Shown here: positions 1 through 11,572 of the stretch, piece after piece
How the letters are laid out: each line of letters opens with the position of its first letter
How positions within the stretch are numbered: position 1 is the stretch's first letter
Source of the DNA: Pelecanus crispus
Lineage: Eukaryota; Chordata; Aves; Pelecaniformes; Pelecanidae
NCBI RefSeq assembly: GCF_030463565.1
Contig: NC_134648.1
Span: 75,036,513 to 75,100,512, forward strand
DNA length: 64,000 nucleotides
Direction: 5' to 3'
Program-made: the position numbers and the translations under genes
The notes under the pieces: generated by a model
The model's database searches: none
Told to the model about the DNA's origin: nothing
Seen by the model: the letters and a program-made list of their open reading frames with translations, nothing else

Positions 1-3000
1 GGGGGTTGTGTGGGGCCAGCAGCCCCAGGGCTTTTCCCGCAGCGGGCAGGGGCAGGCGGGGTGCTCCCTCTCCGCTCCAAGCCCATCCCTCGCCCAGCCC
101 CAAGAGGCAAGGCCGGGCAGCTCTCTGCCCCATTGGCGCTGGTTGTCCCCGCGGGACGGGGACGGGGCCGGGGCGGGCAGAGCTCGCTGCTCGCTCAGCA
201 GAGCCCCTCAGCGAGGAGGCGTTCGCCCGCCCCGCGCTGCAGAGGCTTGGCTGACCCCCGCCATCGCCCACCAGGCGCGCGGACCACCAGCGGCACCGGG
301 ACCTGCGGCGCGGAGACGCAGCACCGTGCACAGAAGGGCATGCCTGCCGCTGGGCAAAACCCTCCGGATCAACCAACATGCCCACACGTCATAGTAAAAC
401 ATTTATTTGTTCAGGTGATATAAGCTACCATGTTTACAGTTTGTGAACTCACCACTGGCGACATTTAACACGACTTGGGACCGCAGCTGTTGCCACCAGA
501 TTTTTCATCGTAATTTTTAGTTTTATAAAAACCTTGGACACCAGAAAAAAAGGTATTTAGACTTCATGTGGCAGATGGGAGATGGGCAATCTGTGAACGG
601 GGGGAAGAAAGTTCATCCGACGCAGCCAGCCTCGACGGCCTCTCGGCTTCGGCTGCAGCTTCAAGTAAAGGTTTCGGTGGGGTGAGCGTGGTGCGACACA
701 TTAATCTTCGGTGAGCTGGAATCGTATTGTTTTCTGCCGAGTAAGAACGTCGGTGGCAACATTTTCAGGGAGCGGAGGCGGGCAGGCGTCCTGCGGGTCA
801 GCCCCGGCTTCTGTGCAAAGAGAGAAAAGGGAGGCAGTGAGCAGACGAGGAGCCGGCGCCGGCCCTTCCTCGCAGCCAAAGCCGAGCTGCCGCGGGGCAG
901 GCGGCACCGGGAGCTGCTCAGCGCGGCCAGGCCAAGCGCGGCACCGCACCGACAGCCCTGGGAGCTGCCCGTGGAGCCGCCGCGGGCAGGAGCAGGCAGC
1001 AGAGGCTGCCTTCGACCCCAGCACCCCGCGGCTCGGGGGCTGCCAGCGCTGCGGGGGCCGGGGCACGGCCGGCAGACGCGGCGGCTGGCACAGGAGAGGT
1101 TAATGGTGCCTGGCATCCCCGGCCTGCGGCTCAGAGCCACCACCGGCCAGCTTCGGCCCCGGCTGGAAGTGCTTCTGCTAAGGGGAAAATCAAACTAACA
1201 AAAAAACCTCCCCGAAACGGAACCAGTAAAGCCCATTGTTCCAGAATCAGAGAGTTTTCCAGTTTCTAGATTTGCTTCTGCCCTCGCTGAGGCCAAGCCT
1301 TTTTCCACGGCAGGGATTTCAACTCTTTGCATCGTTTCAGAAGTGTGCACGGAACTGAAAAGACCAGAACGGAGCAGTGGGTGGGCACAGATCTGGCACT
1401 TGCCTCTGTGAGGTTTGCATACAAAAGTCACTTTAGACAGAATGCGCAGGTGTTTAACTGTCCTGCGCTGAGCTCCCACATCGTTTGCACCAAAGGGCTC
1501 CATGGTGCAGCAGACAGCCCACGGGGCAGCTGTTTTTCACCAGGAGGAGCACTGCCTCGCCTGCAGTCCCACCGTGCCCGGCCTCTCTCCCTGCCACCCC
1601 GCTACGGCTTCACTTACCTTAGGGAATGCAAAGCTGCAGTATGTAAATACAACCTAGACACCATATTGTAAATTCGTCCTTGGTTTGCTGCGGGTGACAG
1701 CTCCCAGCTGCCTACGGGCTCGCCGGGTGAAGCCAAGGCTCAGGTCTGCCGGTCCGGCGTGCCCACACCACGGGCAGGCTGGCGCTGCCCTCCGCCCCTC
1801 CGACGGCCTCCCGGGGAAGCCAAGGGGGCCGGGGCCACAACCCTCACTGCTTTTCCTCATTTCCCTCTCCCAAGGGAAATTTCCCCTGCAGAAGGGATTG
1901 CGCGGCTTGCACACAAAACACGGCAGGCGCCTCTAGAGAAGCAATCTGGCACTCGCACGTCAAACTGGCAGTCCGGGAGGAAAACCAGCTTGGCACCAAC
2001 TTGGTGTCAACTTCCACATTTATGACAGGAATGCTTTCCAAAGTGCAGTGCTTGGAACGACCTGAGGTGACACAGCTTGTTCCAGCACAACAAAAACAGG
2101 AGCTTATTCTGTTCATTTTCATACAAAGTTTCCGACGTGGGGTCTCTCTGCAGCCAGCGATGTGCCACGTTTGCTTTTTTCCCTTTTTAGTTTCCTTCCT
2201 TCCAAGCTAAGCTTCCTTCTTTCTATGGCAGCAGCCTTCGCGCCTGGCTCTTGTGAATAAGTCAATTATATTAAAAGTCTACGGTCAGCAAGACCAGTAC
2301 AATTTGCCCTTGGTCGGTCTTGCGTTACTGATGCCGGGGTGCAGGTGCTTTAACCCGCACCACGCCAGCCCCACTAACCTGCGCACTTCTGTTTCATGGA
2401 CGTCTGTACTGTTGTGAAAGCAAGACCACAGCCATGCTCAAACAGTAAAAAGTCAGTATAGGGGATGCGTATTCTTATTTACAGAGTTGATTTAATCTGA
2501 CATGCAATGCCTAACGCGATGCACCTGCCTGCAGCCTGAACGGAAGGGAAGACAACACTGCTGCCTGTGCAGGGGGGGCTGGTGCCAGCCAGACCCCTGG
2601 GTGGGTGCCTGATGCCCAGGACGATTCAGCTCTGAGGGCGGCAATGGCAGCGGAGGGGTGTAGCACGACAGGAGGATTTGCAGCAGGAATCGGCGCTTTG
2701 CCGCCTGGAAGCCCCGGCGGGGCAGAGGTGCCGTGGTGGGTTAATTACCCAGCACAGGCCGACTCTGGCAGCACAGGCTCTGGCACCAGGTCCAGGCACC
2801 CCAACATGCAGCAAGGCATGCAGAAACACATTTGCAAAGGGAAAATACGGGATACATGTTTTCTGTAAGCAGGACCCTAATGACTTTGCCACGGTTTGCT
2901 TCTTTTAAACCGGAACTTTGACCAACACTAAGATTACTTACTAAGTTACCCGGGGAAAGGCACTGTGTGATTTCGTGGCTGTTGTTATTGATGCTTTATG

Positions 3001-6000
3001 GGAGCAATAGCACACGCCTGGTTGCAAGCAGCACCCTAGAACAGGACAGTAAATGTTCTTGAGCTATTGCAACGCTGACAGATGTTGCCACTCTGCGAGC
3101 GGTACCTCCGAGACTCCAGTTCCTCTCAATTAATAGGAAGAGAAGCGATAGTAAGTGATAGCAGCTGTGACCATTACTTCTGCTGGTTGAATCAATTACT
3201 GGGGGAAGAAGTGCACTCCCTCTCTGCGCAGGGTGCCTGCTGGGGCTCTGGGTACGGTTTCACAGCGGCACAGGAGGGGCTACGCTGCGCCTTCTCGAGG
3301 GCACGCACACAGTGAGCGCCGGCTGCGGCAGGACCGTCAGCCGTCACAGCTCGGCGTCTCTCCACCAGCCTGGGATGCTCGATGCCAGGCGGGTGCCTGG
3401 CTCGGTGACTGCGCTCAGGAGCCTGAGGAGTTACTAGGAGAGGCTTTGTACAGTCCCGAAGCGTTGCCCAGCGGGGCTTTCATGGTCCCCAGGAGGCAGG
3501 AGCATCCCTGTACTGCTGGGAAGCCTCCGGCAGCTTTGCAGCCCGGGGGATAAGCCAACCTCGCGGCAGCGCCTCGGCAGGAGCCCTCGGGCAGGCAGCG
3601 TGCCCCGGCAGCAGCCACGCCGCGGCGGTGCGGGCAGCAGGGGCTGCCGGGCCCTTCCCAGGCAGAGCGGCGTGTGCCGGCGGCCGTGCCCCTCTCCCAG
3701 GCACAGGGCCATCACTTTCCAGTTCGCTCTTTGTTCTTGCAGGTGCGTGGGCAGGGCTGTCAAACGCACAGGAACACGCTGGCAGAAATAAAGCCACATT
3801 GGCACCCAGAGCGGAGCAGTACCGTATATTCACTGTAAAGAACATGCCCAGAACACAAGTGGAAAGGCAGCACAGAAAACAACTAACACAACAAACTTGT
3901 CACCCAACAAAGACCTGCTTCTCCATCCAAATATTGTTTGTACCAGCCCTCTTTATCACAACACGTACGCTCTGAGAAAAGGATTAGGAGAAGGTGTAAG
4001 AGGAAGCACGTGCCAGCAATTGCAATAAGAGTAAACAAATTTCTGAAGTAGTTTCTCCTCCTCCGGTGCTTGTGAAAAAAGACACCGTCTCATGGCTAAA
4101 AGCTCCGTCAATCTGTTTTCGAGAAGGATGGCGAGGAGCAGAGCCGCAGGCTGGGCGATGCCCCGAGGGCAGCTTGGCACATGCTGGTTCGGGCCCCTGC
4201 AGACTCCCCGCTGCAGCCTGGGCTGAAGCCAGGGCTGCCGTGCCAGGCCGGCCGCAGCGCAGCCCCCGCGCCCCCGACACCCCCGGGACCGCCCTACGTG
4301 TCGGCCCCCATCGCCCACAACGGGGCACACTGCTTGGGTTTACTGAACGCGTATTCTCGTTTCTGAAGCACTAGCAAATGCTGCAGTACTGCGCTCTGAA
4401 CAAAGACGTGCCAGCGTTGTTCGGATCAGGGAGCATCGCAGCGCTTCCTGCCTCAAGCTGGTGGCAACCTCTGGTTTTGCAGAACAGAAAGGACAGAGAA
4501 TTTCCTCCTTCATAAGGCTTTCCACACTTTGACTGAATCAAGCCTGAATGAAGCGAACTGTCCTGCTGCAGCTACTCCAGTGGAAACGGCAGATTTCATG
4601 CCCCGTGCGTTCCCAAGGGACGCTCCTCTCTGCCGAAGAGAGAAAGCGGCACAAGAGGAACTCTCGGCTATCCAGGCCTAACCCTGCTCTGCTGGCAGAG
4701 GCTTGAATCAAACGCTGGGACAGATGTCTTAAGCTGCTGTACAGATGCGCTGTGGACAGGACACTCAGCTGCAGTGTTTAGAAATCGATTCCTTTGAGTA
4801 AAAAATGAAAAATATAAAAAATAAGACTCCCTAAATCCCAAAAGGCTATTAATATTTTAGCACTTTCACAAAACATTAAGACACATTTACGTCCAATTTT
4901 AGACAACATATAAAGCATTTTCATTTGATGTCTTTAAAATGCATGATTAAAACAAATACCTCAGCGGACAACCTTTCAAGCTATCTCCGTACCCAAGCGC
5001 AAAGTGAAGGTACTGTCTGCAGAGAGCAGCTCCTTGTGGGGCATGGAAGCACGCGTTTTTCCCATACTTGACAACACCTCCGTTGTCAGACTACCAGAAG
5101 TCGGACAAAGACATCACTGCCTCTGACGGCGCACTATTTTAATAGCTAGTTTCTGTGCATACAGCCCCTCGAGAAGAAGCTGGACTTCCAGAGAAATCTA
5201 AGGAGGGATTTTTTTTTTTTTTTAAACTTCCCCAGTAGAAAGCGGGTATTCTAATTTTAAGACTTTGTTTCCTTTTTGGTCTCTGCATTTCCCAAGAGAA
5301 GAAAAAGGGCTTTCTAAAAAAGAAACAGCCTCTTCTTTTTATGTCCTTCACACCACCCCCACCCAGACTTTTTCTCCACGACAGGCAGCAAAACCGCCGG
5401 AGCAGCCCAGGATGGCTGAAAGCAGCGGGGCTCACCTGGCACGCCTCAGCCCCGAGCTGCGGCGCCTCGGAGGCAGAGCCCCGGCGGCGGCCGGGACCCG
5501 TCCCCTGCACGGCTGCTCCGGGCCAGCCTGCTGCCCTGCTTGCACCTGCTTGGGTGTGAGATGGCGCTGCCCTACAACTTGAACGGCCACGAAGCCCGTA
5601 CGAAACCTTTTGTTCGTCATCTGGGAATGCACGAATGCTGCAGAGTTACAGCTGTCTCTGATTTAAACACGATGACCGTACCAGTTTAAATAATACTAAT
5701 AGTTGCCTTTTCTTCAGAACGAGCAGAGCAGCATAAGCACGTCTGCCATCCTCACAACACGGGGTTTCGGTTGCTATTGCCTATTGCACTGTTTACGTCC
5801 TTACATTGCGGCCTGAAATTATTCTGTCCCCCGCACACCACAAACAGCAGGTTAAAGACGAGACCAGCTTCCAGTCCCTTCGCTGTGTGCAGGGATTAAA
5901 GAGAACTGAAACAAACCGTAGAGTTCCAGGAAATATGCCCCAAAAAGTCTAGGACAGAAGGAGATGAGCATCACCATCCCGATGAGTCCTCACCATGAGC

Positions 6001-6629
6001 TGCCCGAGTTGCCGAACGGCCGCCCTGCGCTGCCGGGGCCGCCCTGCCAGCCCTGCTCGCTGCCCCTGCTCGGCTCTCTCCCGCGCACCCTAAGGTGCCA
6101 GCACTGCCTGCAGCCCCGCCAAGTCACGTTTCCCTGCCGCAGAGGAGGTCTGCAGGACTGCAGCAGAGCCTGCCGCTGCGGCCGGGGTGCAGGGCTGCTC
6201 CCCGTTTCCCGTAGGCTCCCTCGCCCACGTTTCACGCCTGCATGCACCTGCGCTGACGGGACGAGGACAGCCTTCGCTGCTCTGACTGCCGGGGTGGGGC
6301 CAGCTCTGCAAACTGAGCAGCAAACCAGGCCTTGCACGGGTTGGGAGCAACGGGGGGGACGCCTGCCCTGATTGCTGGTGCTGAACGGCAACAATTTTTT
6401 CCAGCGTCGGCACCAGGCAAAGCCACTGCCATGGGATGAGGATGCTCGGGGACCGCGGGTCGAGCACCCTCTCAGGGCGACCCGGCAGCGGAGCCCAGCT
6501 GCTGCGCTGGTGCCCAGGAGGAGAGGGACCCCTCGCCCTGGCACCCTCCTCCTCCTCCTCCTCCTGGCTCCCCCGGGCACGGCTCCTGGGCGGGCAGTTA
6601 CCGCGAGGCTGGCTGGTGTACGGAGTGAA
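1..6629. other. Non-coding sequence downstream of LRFN5
   Basis: No supported gene. GC-rich patches lie at 1-350 and about 750-1130, and at 5400-5580 and 6000-6600. An AT-rich island lies at 4780-4960, and a run of about 16 T at 5208-5223. I looked on the minus strand for a short exon that could encode the usual mammalian LRFN5 C-terminus and did not find it. Short ORFs here show no family resemblance or splice framing. Confidence 0.6.
6545..6566. repeat. CCT trinucleotide microsatellite
   Basis: About seven uninterrupted CCT units. Confidence 0.9.
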
Positions 6630-7197
6630 TATTTTATTTTACACAACGTAACAACACAGGGTTGTTGTTTCTGTACAGCATCTGCCTAAAAACAAAGGCA
6701 ACACCATTGTCACGGAAAAGAAATATACAGTCTGACCATTTTAAAAATATCATTTTACTGATTGATCCAGAAGTGGTTATTTGTTAGCTCGGAGGAAATT
6801 TCATTTCCTTTATAAAAGGCTTTTTCTGTGAAAACTCTCTCTTTTGTTTTCTGCTACTGCAGAACCAGGAAGCCAGTCCTAGAGTAGGGAAGGCACTGGT
6901 GCTGTTTCATGCTTTTTTTCACCCCTTAATCTTTTTTTTCCTTTTTTTTTTTTTTAATCTGAATGTTGCCTTCGGTTTTGATATTAAATAAAACCAAATA
7001 AAAACTAAATAAAACCCTGTGTGCACTGGGTGGCTTATACAGAACCCCGCATGAACAAGCCATTAATCAGCGAGACAACAGTGGACTTCCAAATCCAATT
7101 CCCCGGGAGCGGGAGTTTCACACAACGTTTGGTGTTTTGTTTTTCATTAAAATAAAAATTAAAATTAAAAAAAAAAAAAAAGAAAAAAAAAAGCAGG
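6630..7197 (-). other. LRFN5: Probable 3' UTR of the long (ESTV) LRFN5 form
   Basis: Immediately after TGA the transcribed strand enters a T-rich tract (7142-7192) and another at about 6937-6956. An ATTAAA occurs at about 6957-6952, and a canonical AATAAA lies at 6638-6633. These are the first plausible poly(A) signals on the minus strand. If the internal donor is used instead, this stretch is intron. No conserved ORF is present. Confidence 0.4.
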
Positions 7198-8140
7198 TCA
7201 CACAGTGCTTTCCAATATCCACTCAGAACTGGAGAAAGTTGCTTTTCCACTATCCACATCAGAGCTGTCTGACTGGACTAGCATCCCGTTCATGGACATG
7301 CTCCGTTTGGACCGCAATCCACCGGCGCCCCGGGCGCTGCCGGGGCAGCGGGACTCCATCGGCTCGCCGCCCAGGGAGAGCCTGCGCTTGGCTCGGGATG
7401 CGTCAGCTGGCAAAGTGAGGAACTTACTTGGCTTTGATTGTGCTCTTTTGTACGTGGGGGCCCCTTTGACAGAGTCGGGGGGACGGCTAGCTAACTGCAG
7501 GGCAGTGGAGTTATTTCTGTTAGTGTTTTGGGACTCGATACTGCTGACAGCTTCACTCTGCGGCTCGCTGCTTGGCTTTGGCCCCGGCTTTCGCTTCTGC
7601 TTCTGGGAGACAGAAACGCTGGAAGTCCAGGCGGGAGGCAAAGCGGAGGTAGTGGTGGCCGAGTCCTGGCTGGAGCCGGTCTCCGGCGACTGCGTCACGC
7701 CGTCGCTGGCAGCCTTGCAGCACTGGATGCCCTCTTCATGCCCGACAGCCTGCTTGGACATCGACTGCGACAGCACCCCGCTGCAGCCCTGGATCTGAGC
7801 CCCATTCGTCTGCGAGTACACGTTGCTGACCTTGGTGGCCTTCTGCTGCCCGTTGTTGTTACACACCTTGTAGCGGATCATGAGGATGATGATGAACACG
7901 AGCACGGAAGCCACAATGATCCCACCAATGATGATAATCATGGTCCCGCCCAGGAACTGGGACTGCATGAAGTGGCAGCGCACGTAATCCTGCTCGGTGG
8001 TGAACTGCGTGCAGCCCACCACCCTGGTGGCGGTGAGCGAGGTGATCCCGTCGTCGTAGATGGCCAGGACGCACAGGTCGTACACAGTCCCAGCAGCCAG
8101 GTTGTTGACCAGGAAGGTTTTGCTTGTGGGAGGTATCATT
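7198..8140 (-). CDS. LRFN5: LRFN5 (SALM5), second coding exon: FN3 end, transmembrane helix, cytoplasmic tail with ESTV terminus
   Basis: This exon supplies the last base of codon 463 (AG+A, Arg) and residues 464-776, then TGA. It completes the FN3 domain (to about 505). A transmembrane helix rich in Ile and Val spans about 530-551, and the tail runs from 552 to 776. The frame joins the upstream exon exactly (1388 + 943 = 2331 nt = 777 codons). Up to Pro700 the protein follows mammalian LRFN5, which I recall as 719 residues. From there it reads on for 76 more residues, with two basic Ser-rich stretches (KRRLSL, KRSMSM), and ends E-S-T-V, a class I PDZ ligand. Mammalian SALM5 is described as lacking a PDZ ligand; SALM1-3 have one. 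An internal donor at 7427 would remove this extra tail. So the exon has two plausible ends, and which one is used cannot be told from DNA alone. Confidence 0.93.
7422..7431 (-). promoter_or_regulatory. LRFN5: Strong internal 5' splice donor in the last LRFN5 exon
   Basis: The coding strand reads CCAA/GTAAGT, a near-perfect donor, with the GT at 7427-7426. It falls after the first base of codon 701. Use of this site leaves 'A' plus two bases from the next exon. This fits Asn at the matching position (Lys-Pro-Asn) in human LRFN5 as I remember it, which then has 19 more residues. The predicted spliced protein would be about 720 residues, matching the usual family length. Without splicing the ORF runs to the ESTV end. 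Confidence 0.7.
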
Positions 8141-8847
8141 CTGGGGGAGAAGGAAATCAGCGTGAATGAACCTGGCAGACCCGCAGCCACCCCCCGCCAT
8201 GTGCCGCAGCCCCCGGCCGTGGTGACCACCACCAGGGCTCGGCTCCTCCACTCCTGCCGCCGTCCCCGCACTGGCTGCTGCCCCACGTTTGGTGCGGCAG
8301 CAGTCACCGCCAAGCCTCCCGGCATGGCTCAGCATGGCAGAGCCCCTCATGAGAGCGGCCACGTCAAAAACATAAAAGCAATGACCAAGCAAAGACAGTC
8401 TTGGATGGTGTGACTGTTACAGCCGGCGGTACAGCACCTCTCCGCACACCGTCAGCACACCAGCACAGACACCGCCAGAAAGCGCTACAAGGAACGTGTT
8501 TACAGACACCTTTCACCCTGTGTTTTCCTAAGGCTGAGAATGTTAAGATCCATTTAACTCATCTAACTTCACAACCTTTCTGCCAATCAGATTAGTTCAG
8601 AGGATTAGAGGTCCGTTTGGATTATCTAAAAATAACACCGTTCAAGGTAATTTCCCTATTTGTGAGTAGAAAATTGCATGAGCCTTTCCCGAGGCTCCCA
8701 CCACCTGTTGCCACAGGCAGGGCTCTGCGGGGCCGGCGCGGCGCGGGCCCCTGCCAAACCTGCCGCTCCGGCGGAGGGAGCTGCCCGGAGCTGGGGCCAG
8801 CACGTCGGCACCGAGCAGCCTGCACAGGCGGGCTGGGGCTGCCTTAC
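8141..8847 (-). other. LRFN5: LRFN5 intron between the two coding exons
   Basis: A 707-bp phase-2 intron. The donor is CAG/GTAAGG (GT at 8847-8846) and the acceptor is TTCTCCCCCAG (AG at 8142-8141). Splicing restores the family sequence Leu-Val-Tyr-Arg-Met-Ile-Pro across FN3. The part nearest the donor, about 8690-8840, is GC-rich. I see no repeat in it. Confidence 0.93.
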
Positions 8848-10235
8848 CTGTAAACAAGGGAGTCATCGTAAGTACCGTTGTACTGGATTTGGAACATACG
8901 TATCCCAGGTATGTTCCTCTGAAAATTGAATTTCAGCAGAGCAGTAGAGGATGTTGCTTCTGCAACGACCACCTTCTTATCTTGGCTGACTTTAGTATCC
9001 CCGTTGCTACTGCTCGCATTGGAGCCCGACTTGGTGGAAGTGGAGATATCCGAAGAGCCAGGGTCAGGCTCATGGATGTGGTTCGTGCTGTTCAGCAAGT
9101 GGGGGAGTTTGATTATGTGCAGGTCCACCGTCTGCGTGGCCTCCCCAGCTGGATTGGAAGCAATGCAGGTGAAGGAGCCCGTATCCTTCACCGTCGTTAT
9201 AAGAATGTCAAGCGTCCCGTTGTCGTACACCACAGACCTCGTTGCATTTGAAATCAGTTTGCCCTCAGGTGAAATCCAATGAATTGCTGGTTCGGGGTCC
9301 CCCCGGGCCTTACACCGCAGCGCTGCCCGCTGGCCCTCCAGCACCCGCAGCTCGTGGGTGTGCCGGGTGATGAGAGGAGGCTCGCACAGGAACTCCTCCT
9401 CGGGGATCGACCAGAAGTACCGGCCGGACAAGAGCGTGGGAGAAGCACAAGTCTCCAGGTCGTCTTCCCTCGAAAGACGCCTCAGCCACAAAAGCTCACA
9501 GTTGCAATGCAAAGGGTTCCCACCAAAGCTCAACGCAAAAGTCGAGGGGCTGATAATTCCTGAGGTTGCTAGTACCTGAGCTCGCTGGAAGAGAGGATCA
9601 GGCGGTAGCTTCTGCAGTTTGTTAGACGTGACATCCAACCTGGTCATCTTGTGGAGGTGGGAGAAGGTCCCCTTAGGAATATGGTCAATCATGTTGTGGT
9701 CTAGACTGAGAGTGTGCAAACTAACCATCTTCTCCACTGCATCCCAGGGGATGGTTTCCAGATTGTTGTAAGACAAATCCAATTCCTCAAGAGCTAAAAC
9801 ATCATCGAAAGCTGTGGAAGAAATTAAAGTCAGCTGGTTGTTGTTAAGTATCAAGTGGTGAAGATTGGAGAGTCCACTGAACATGTCATTGGTGATCTTA
9901 GTCAATCGGTTGCTGTTCAAATGCAAAGCCCGCAAATTGCGCAAGTCAGCAAATGCGTGAGGTGTAATAAAACTGATTGTATTCCTGGACAGCGTCAGGT
10001 CCACCAGGCTGGTCATATTGGCAAAGTCTTTCCTTTTAATGTTTGTAACAAAGTTGTCTGCCAGCCGTAACTCCACGGTCCTCCTGTCAATGTTGGGAGG
10101 AACAAATAAGAGCCCTTTCTTGGCACAAAGGGTGGCAAGGTTCGGAGACAAAATCTGACAGACACAGCGCTTTGGGCAGATCTGAGCTCTCACCGCTATG
10201 CCAATGAACAGCAGAAACAAAAGCAGTTTTTCCAT
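8848..10235 (-). CDS. LRFN5: LRFN5 (SALM5), first coding exon: signal peptide, LRRs, Ig, start of FN3
   Basis: Encodes residues 1-462 and two bases of codon 463 of a synaptic adhesion-like molecule. Residues 1-17 form a hydrophobic signal peptide. Cysteines 20, 24, 26 and 37 form the LRR N-cap. Seven LRRs follow with the conserved Asn at 61, 85, 109, 133, 157, 181 and 205, exactly 24 residues apart. The C-cap uses Cys244, 246, 263 and 284, and the Ig domain pairs Cys308 with Cys357. A Ser/Asn-rich linker (about 380-415) leads into the FN3 domain. N-glycosylation sequons are visible at 73, 330, 339, 382, 406 and 453. The ATG has a strong context (A at -3, G at +4). The exon ends at a CAG/GTAAGG donor. 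Identification rests on near-identity to human LRFN5 as I remember it. The known family role is trans-synaptic adhesion, with the LRR-Ig region binding presynaptic LAR-type receptor phosphatases. Confidence 0.97.
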
Positions 10236-10255
10236 TGTAGATCAGGTTCAAGAGC
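10236..10255 (-). other. LRFN5: LRFN5 5' UTR portion of the first coding exon, with its splice acceptor
   Basis: On the minus strand a pyrimidine-rich CTCTCCCTTACAG ends at 10256, leaving 20 non-coding bases before the ATG. This implies that the ATG lies in an internal exon and that one or more 5' non-coding exons and the promoter are upstream, at higher coordinates or outside the window. I could not identify those exons in 10256-64000, because non-coding exons leave no readable signal. Confidence 0.75.
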
Positions 10256-11429
10256 CTGTAAGGGAGAGCAGATGTCTGTTAGTCTCTGCAAGATAAGCAA
10301 ACCACGTAATAAAAGAGCAAAGACGGTCTGTGGTTACACCATGAAACTGAGGCTCATGTGCCGGTGTGTCATCCTCATCTTGTTACCTGAGGTCTTTACC
10401 ATTCTCCGTATCCTGACATAAGAGCTTCTATACTACCTTCCAAAAAAACCAACTGAGATATCTGTGTTTGCATACACACATATACGCATACCCAGCCACC
10501 CAGACACATACAAATGACAAAGCAGTTTGGAAGCAGCTGGTGGCACCGCACATGGCACCAGCAACACCCTTCAGGCCCCTGCTGCTAGAGCTCATCCCCG
10601 CCGCGCAATGCACCTCCATCCAGGCACTCAGCTTTCGGACAGATGCTCCTCACCTCACGGTCTGGAGTTACTTTGCCATAATGCCAGTTATGTATTGAAA
10701 ATGAGGGATGTTTCATGTGTGCTTCACTTGCTAAGCTAAAACTCGCAGTGACCTCTAAATCATGGCAATTCAATGGGTTTATAGCCATCTCCACCGAACA
10801 TTTAAGTTCTTAATGCTATTTTCAGAATAAACTCAGAAGGAGCTAATTTTATGTCATTCAAAAACCAAAAATGAAAATAAAACAACAACAACAACAAAAA
10901 AAAACCACCAAGAAAAGCCCCCACAACAACAGGAATCTAAATAAAAATGGAACATGGGCTAATTTTAGATCATCGCTGTTTTCCTGGCTGCCACAACCAG
11001 CAGCGCTGCACTCTTCTCCCAGAAAGCCTGACAGTTCAATTAGCCTTATCTCTTACATTGCCAGATCCAGGATCCTCACAGAGTATGGAAACAAGGAAGA
11101 TAACAACAGTGCCCACACCAGCTAAATGAAATCATCTATCAGTGACTACGCCAAAAGCTCCGCGAGAGCTGCGGTGCTGGTTTCTGCGCCGCCCTGGCCA
11201 GCGTCCCGCCGCGGTGTGGGCAGGCGGGTGGCAAGGTGGATGCTCCTCCGCGGAGCAGGCGGGCGGGAGGGAGCGCAGTCCTGCGGAGAAGCACCCTCGT
11301 GTCTGAGAGGGAACTGGTGCAGTCGTAAGCAATGGACCTCAGCGGGACTCCGCATCGGAAATGAAGCACTCGGCTCCCTTTGGGACTGATGAAAGTATAC
11401 ATGTACAGATCGCATTACTCAGATGCATT
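10256..11429. other. Non-coding sequence upstream of the LRFN5 coding exon
   Basis: Probable 5' intron of LRFN5. It holds an AAC-rich simple repeat at 10879-10904 followed by an A-rich stretch, and a GC-rich patch at about 11160-11290. No coding signal. Confidence 0.6.
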
Positions 11430-11572
11430 ATCATAGAATCAGAGAATGCTTTGGGTTGGAAGGGACCTTGAGAGATCATCGAGCCCAACCCCCCCTGCAG
11501 TGAGCAGGGATTGAACCCATGACCTTGGCATTATTAGCACCATGCTCTAACCAACTGAGCTAAGCCATCCCA
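11430..11572 (-). mobile_element. tRNA-Ile/CR1 composite SINE (TguSINE1-like), near full length
   Basis: Read on the minus strand, the element starts with a tRNA-Ile-like head. The A box TAGCTCAGTTGG is at 11562-11551, an AAT anticodon sits in a CTAATAA loop at about 11535, and the B box GGTTCAATCCC is at 11517-11507. It then changes into a CR1 3' tail (CTGCAGGGGGGGTTGGGC and following) and ends in ATTCT octamer copies at 11430-11445. The tRNA head carries the internal pol III promoter and the CR1 tail is the recognition end for CR1 reverse transcriptase. Avian SINEs of exactly this design are known, and the name is from memory. Confidence 0.85.

Noticed and set aside
7528..8169. 213-residue plus-strand frame with His/Asp-rich stretch
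   Set aside because: It is the antisense shadow of the LRFN5 transmembrane and tail exon.
8141..8325. Extension of the second LRFN5 coding exon upstream of 8140 to an in-frame ATG
   Set aside because: The residues before Met464 do not match the family, and a clean acceptor at 8142-8141 joins in phase with the first exon.
11507..11572. Possible functional tRNA-Ile gene
   Set aside because: The anticodon arm and boxes are present, but the acceptor stem does not pair and the 3' side runs into a CR1 tail. It is a SINE head.
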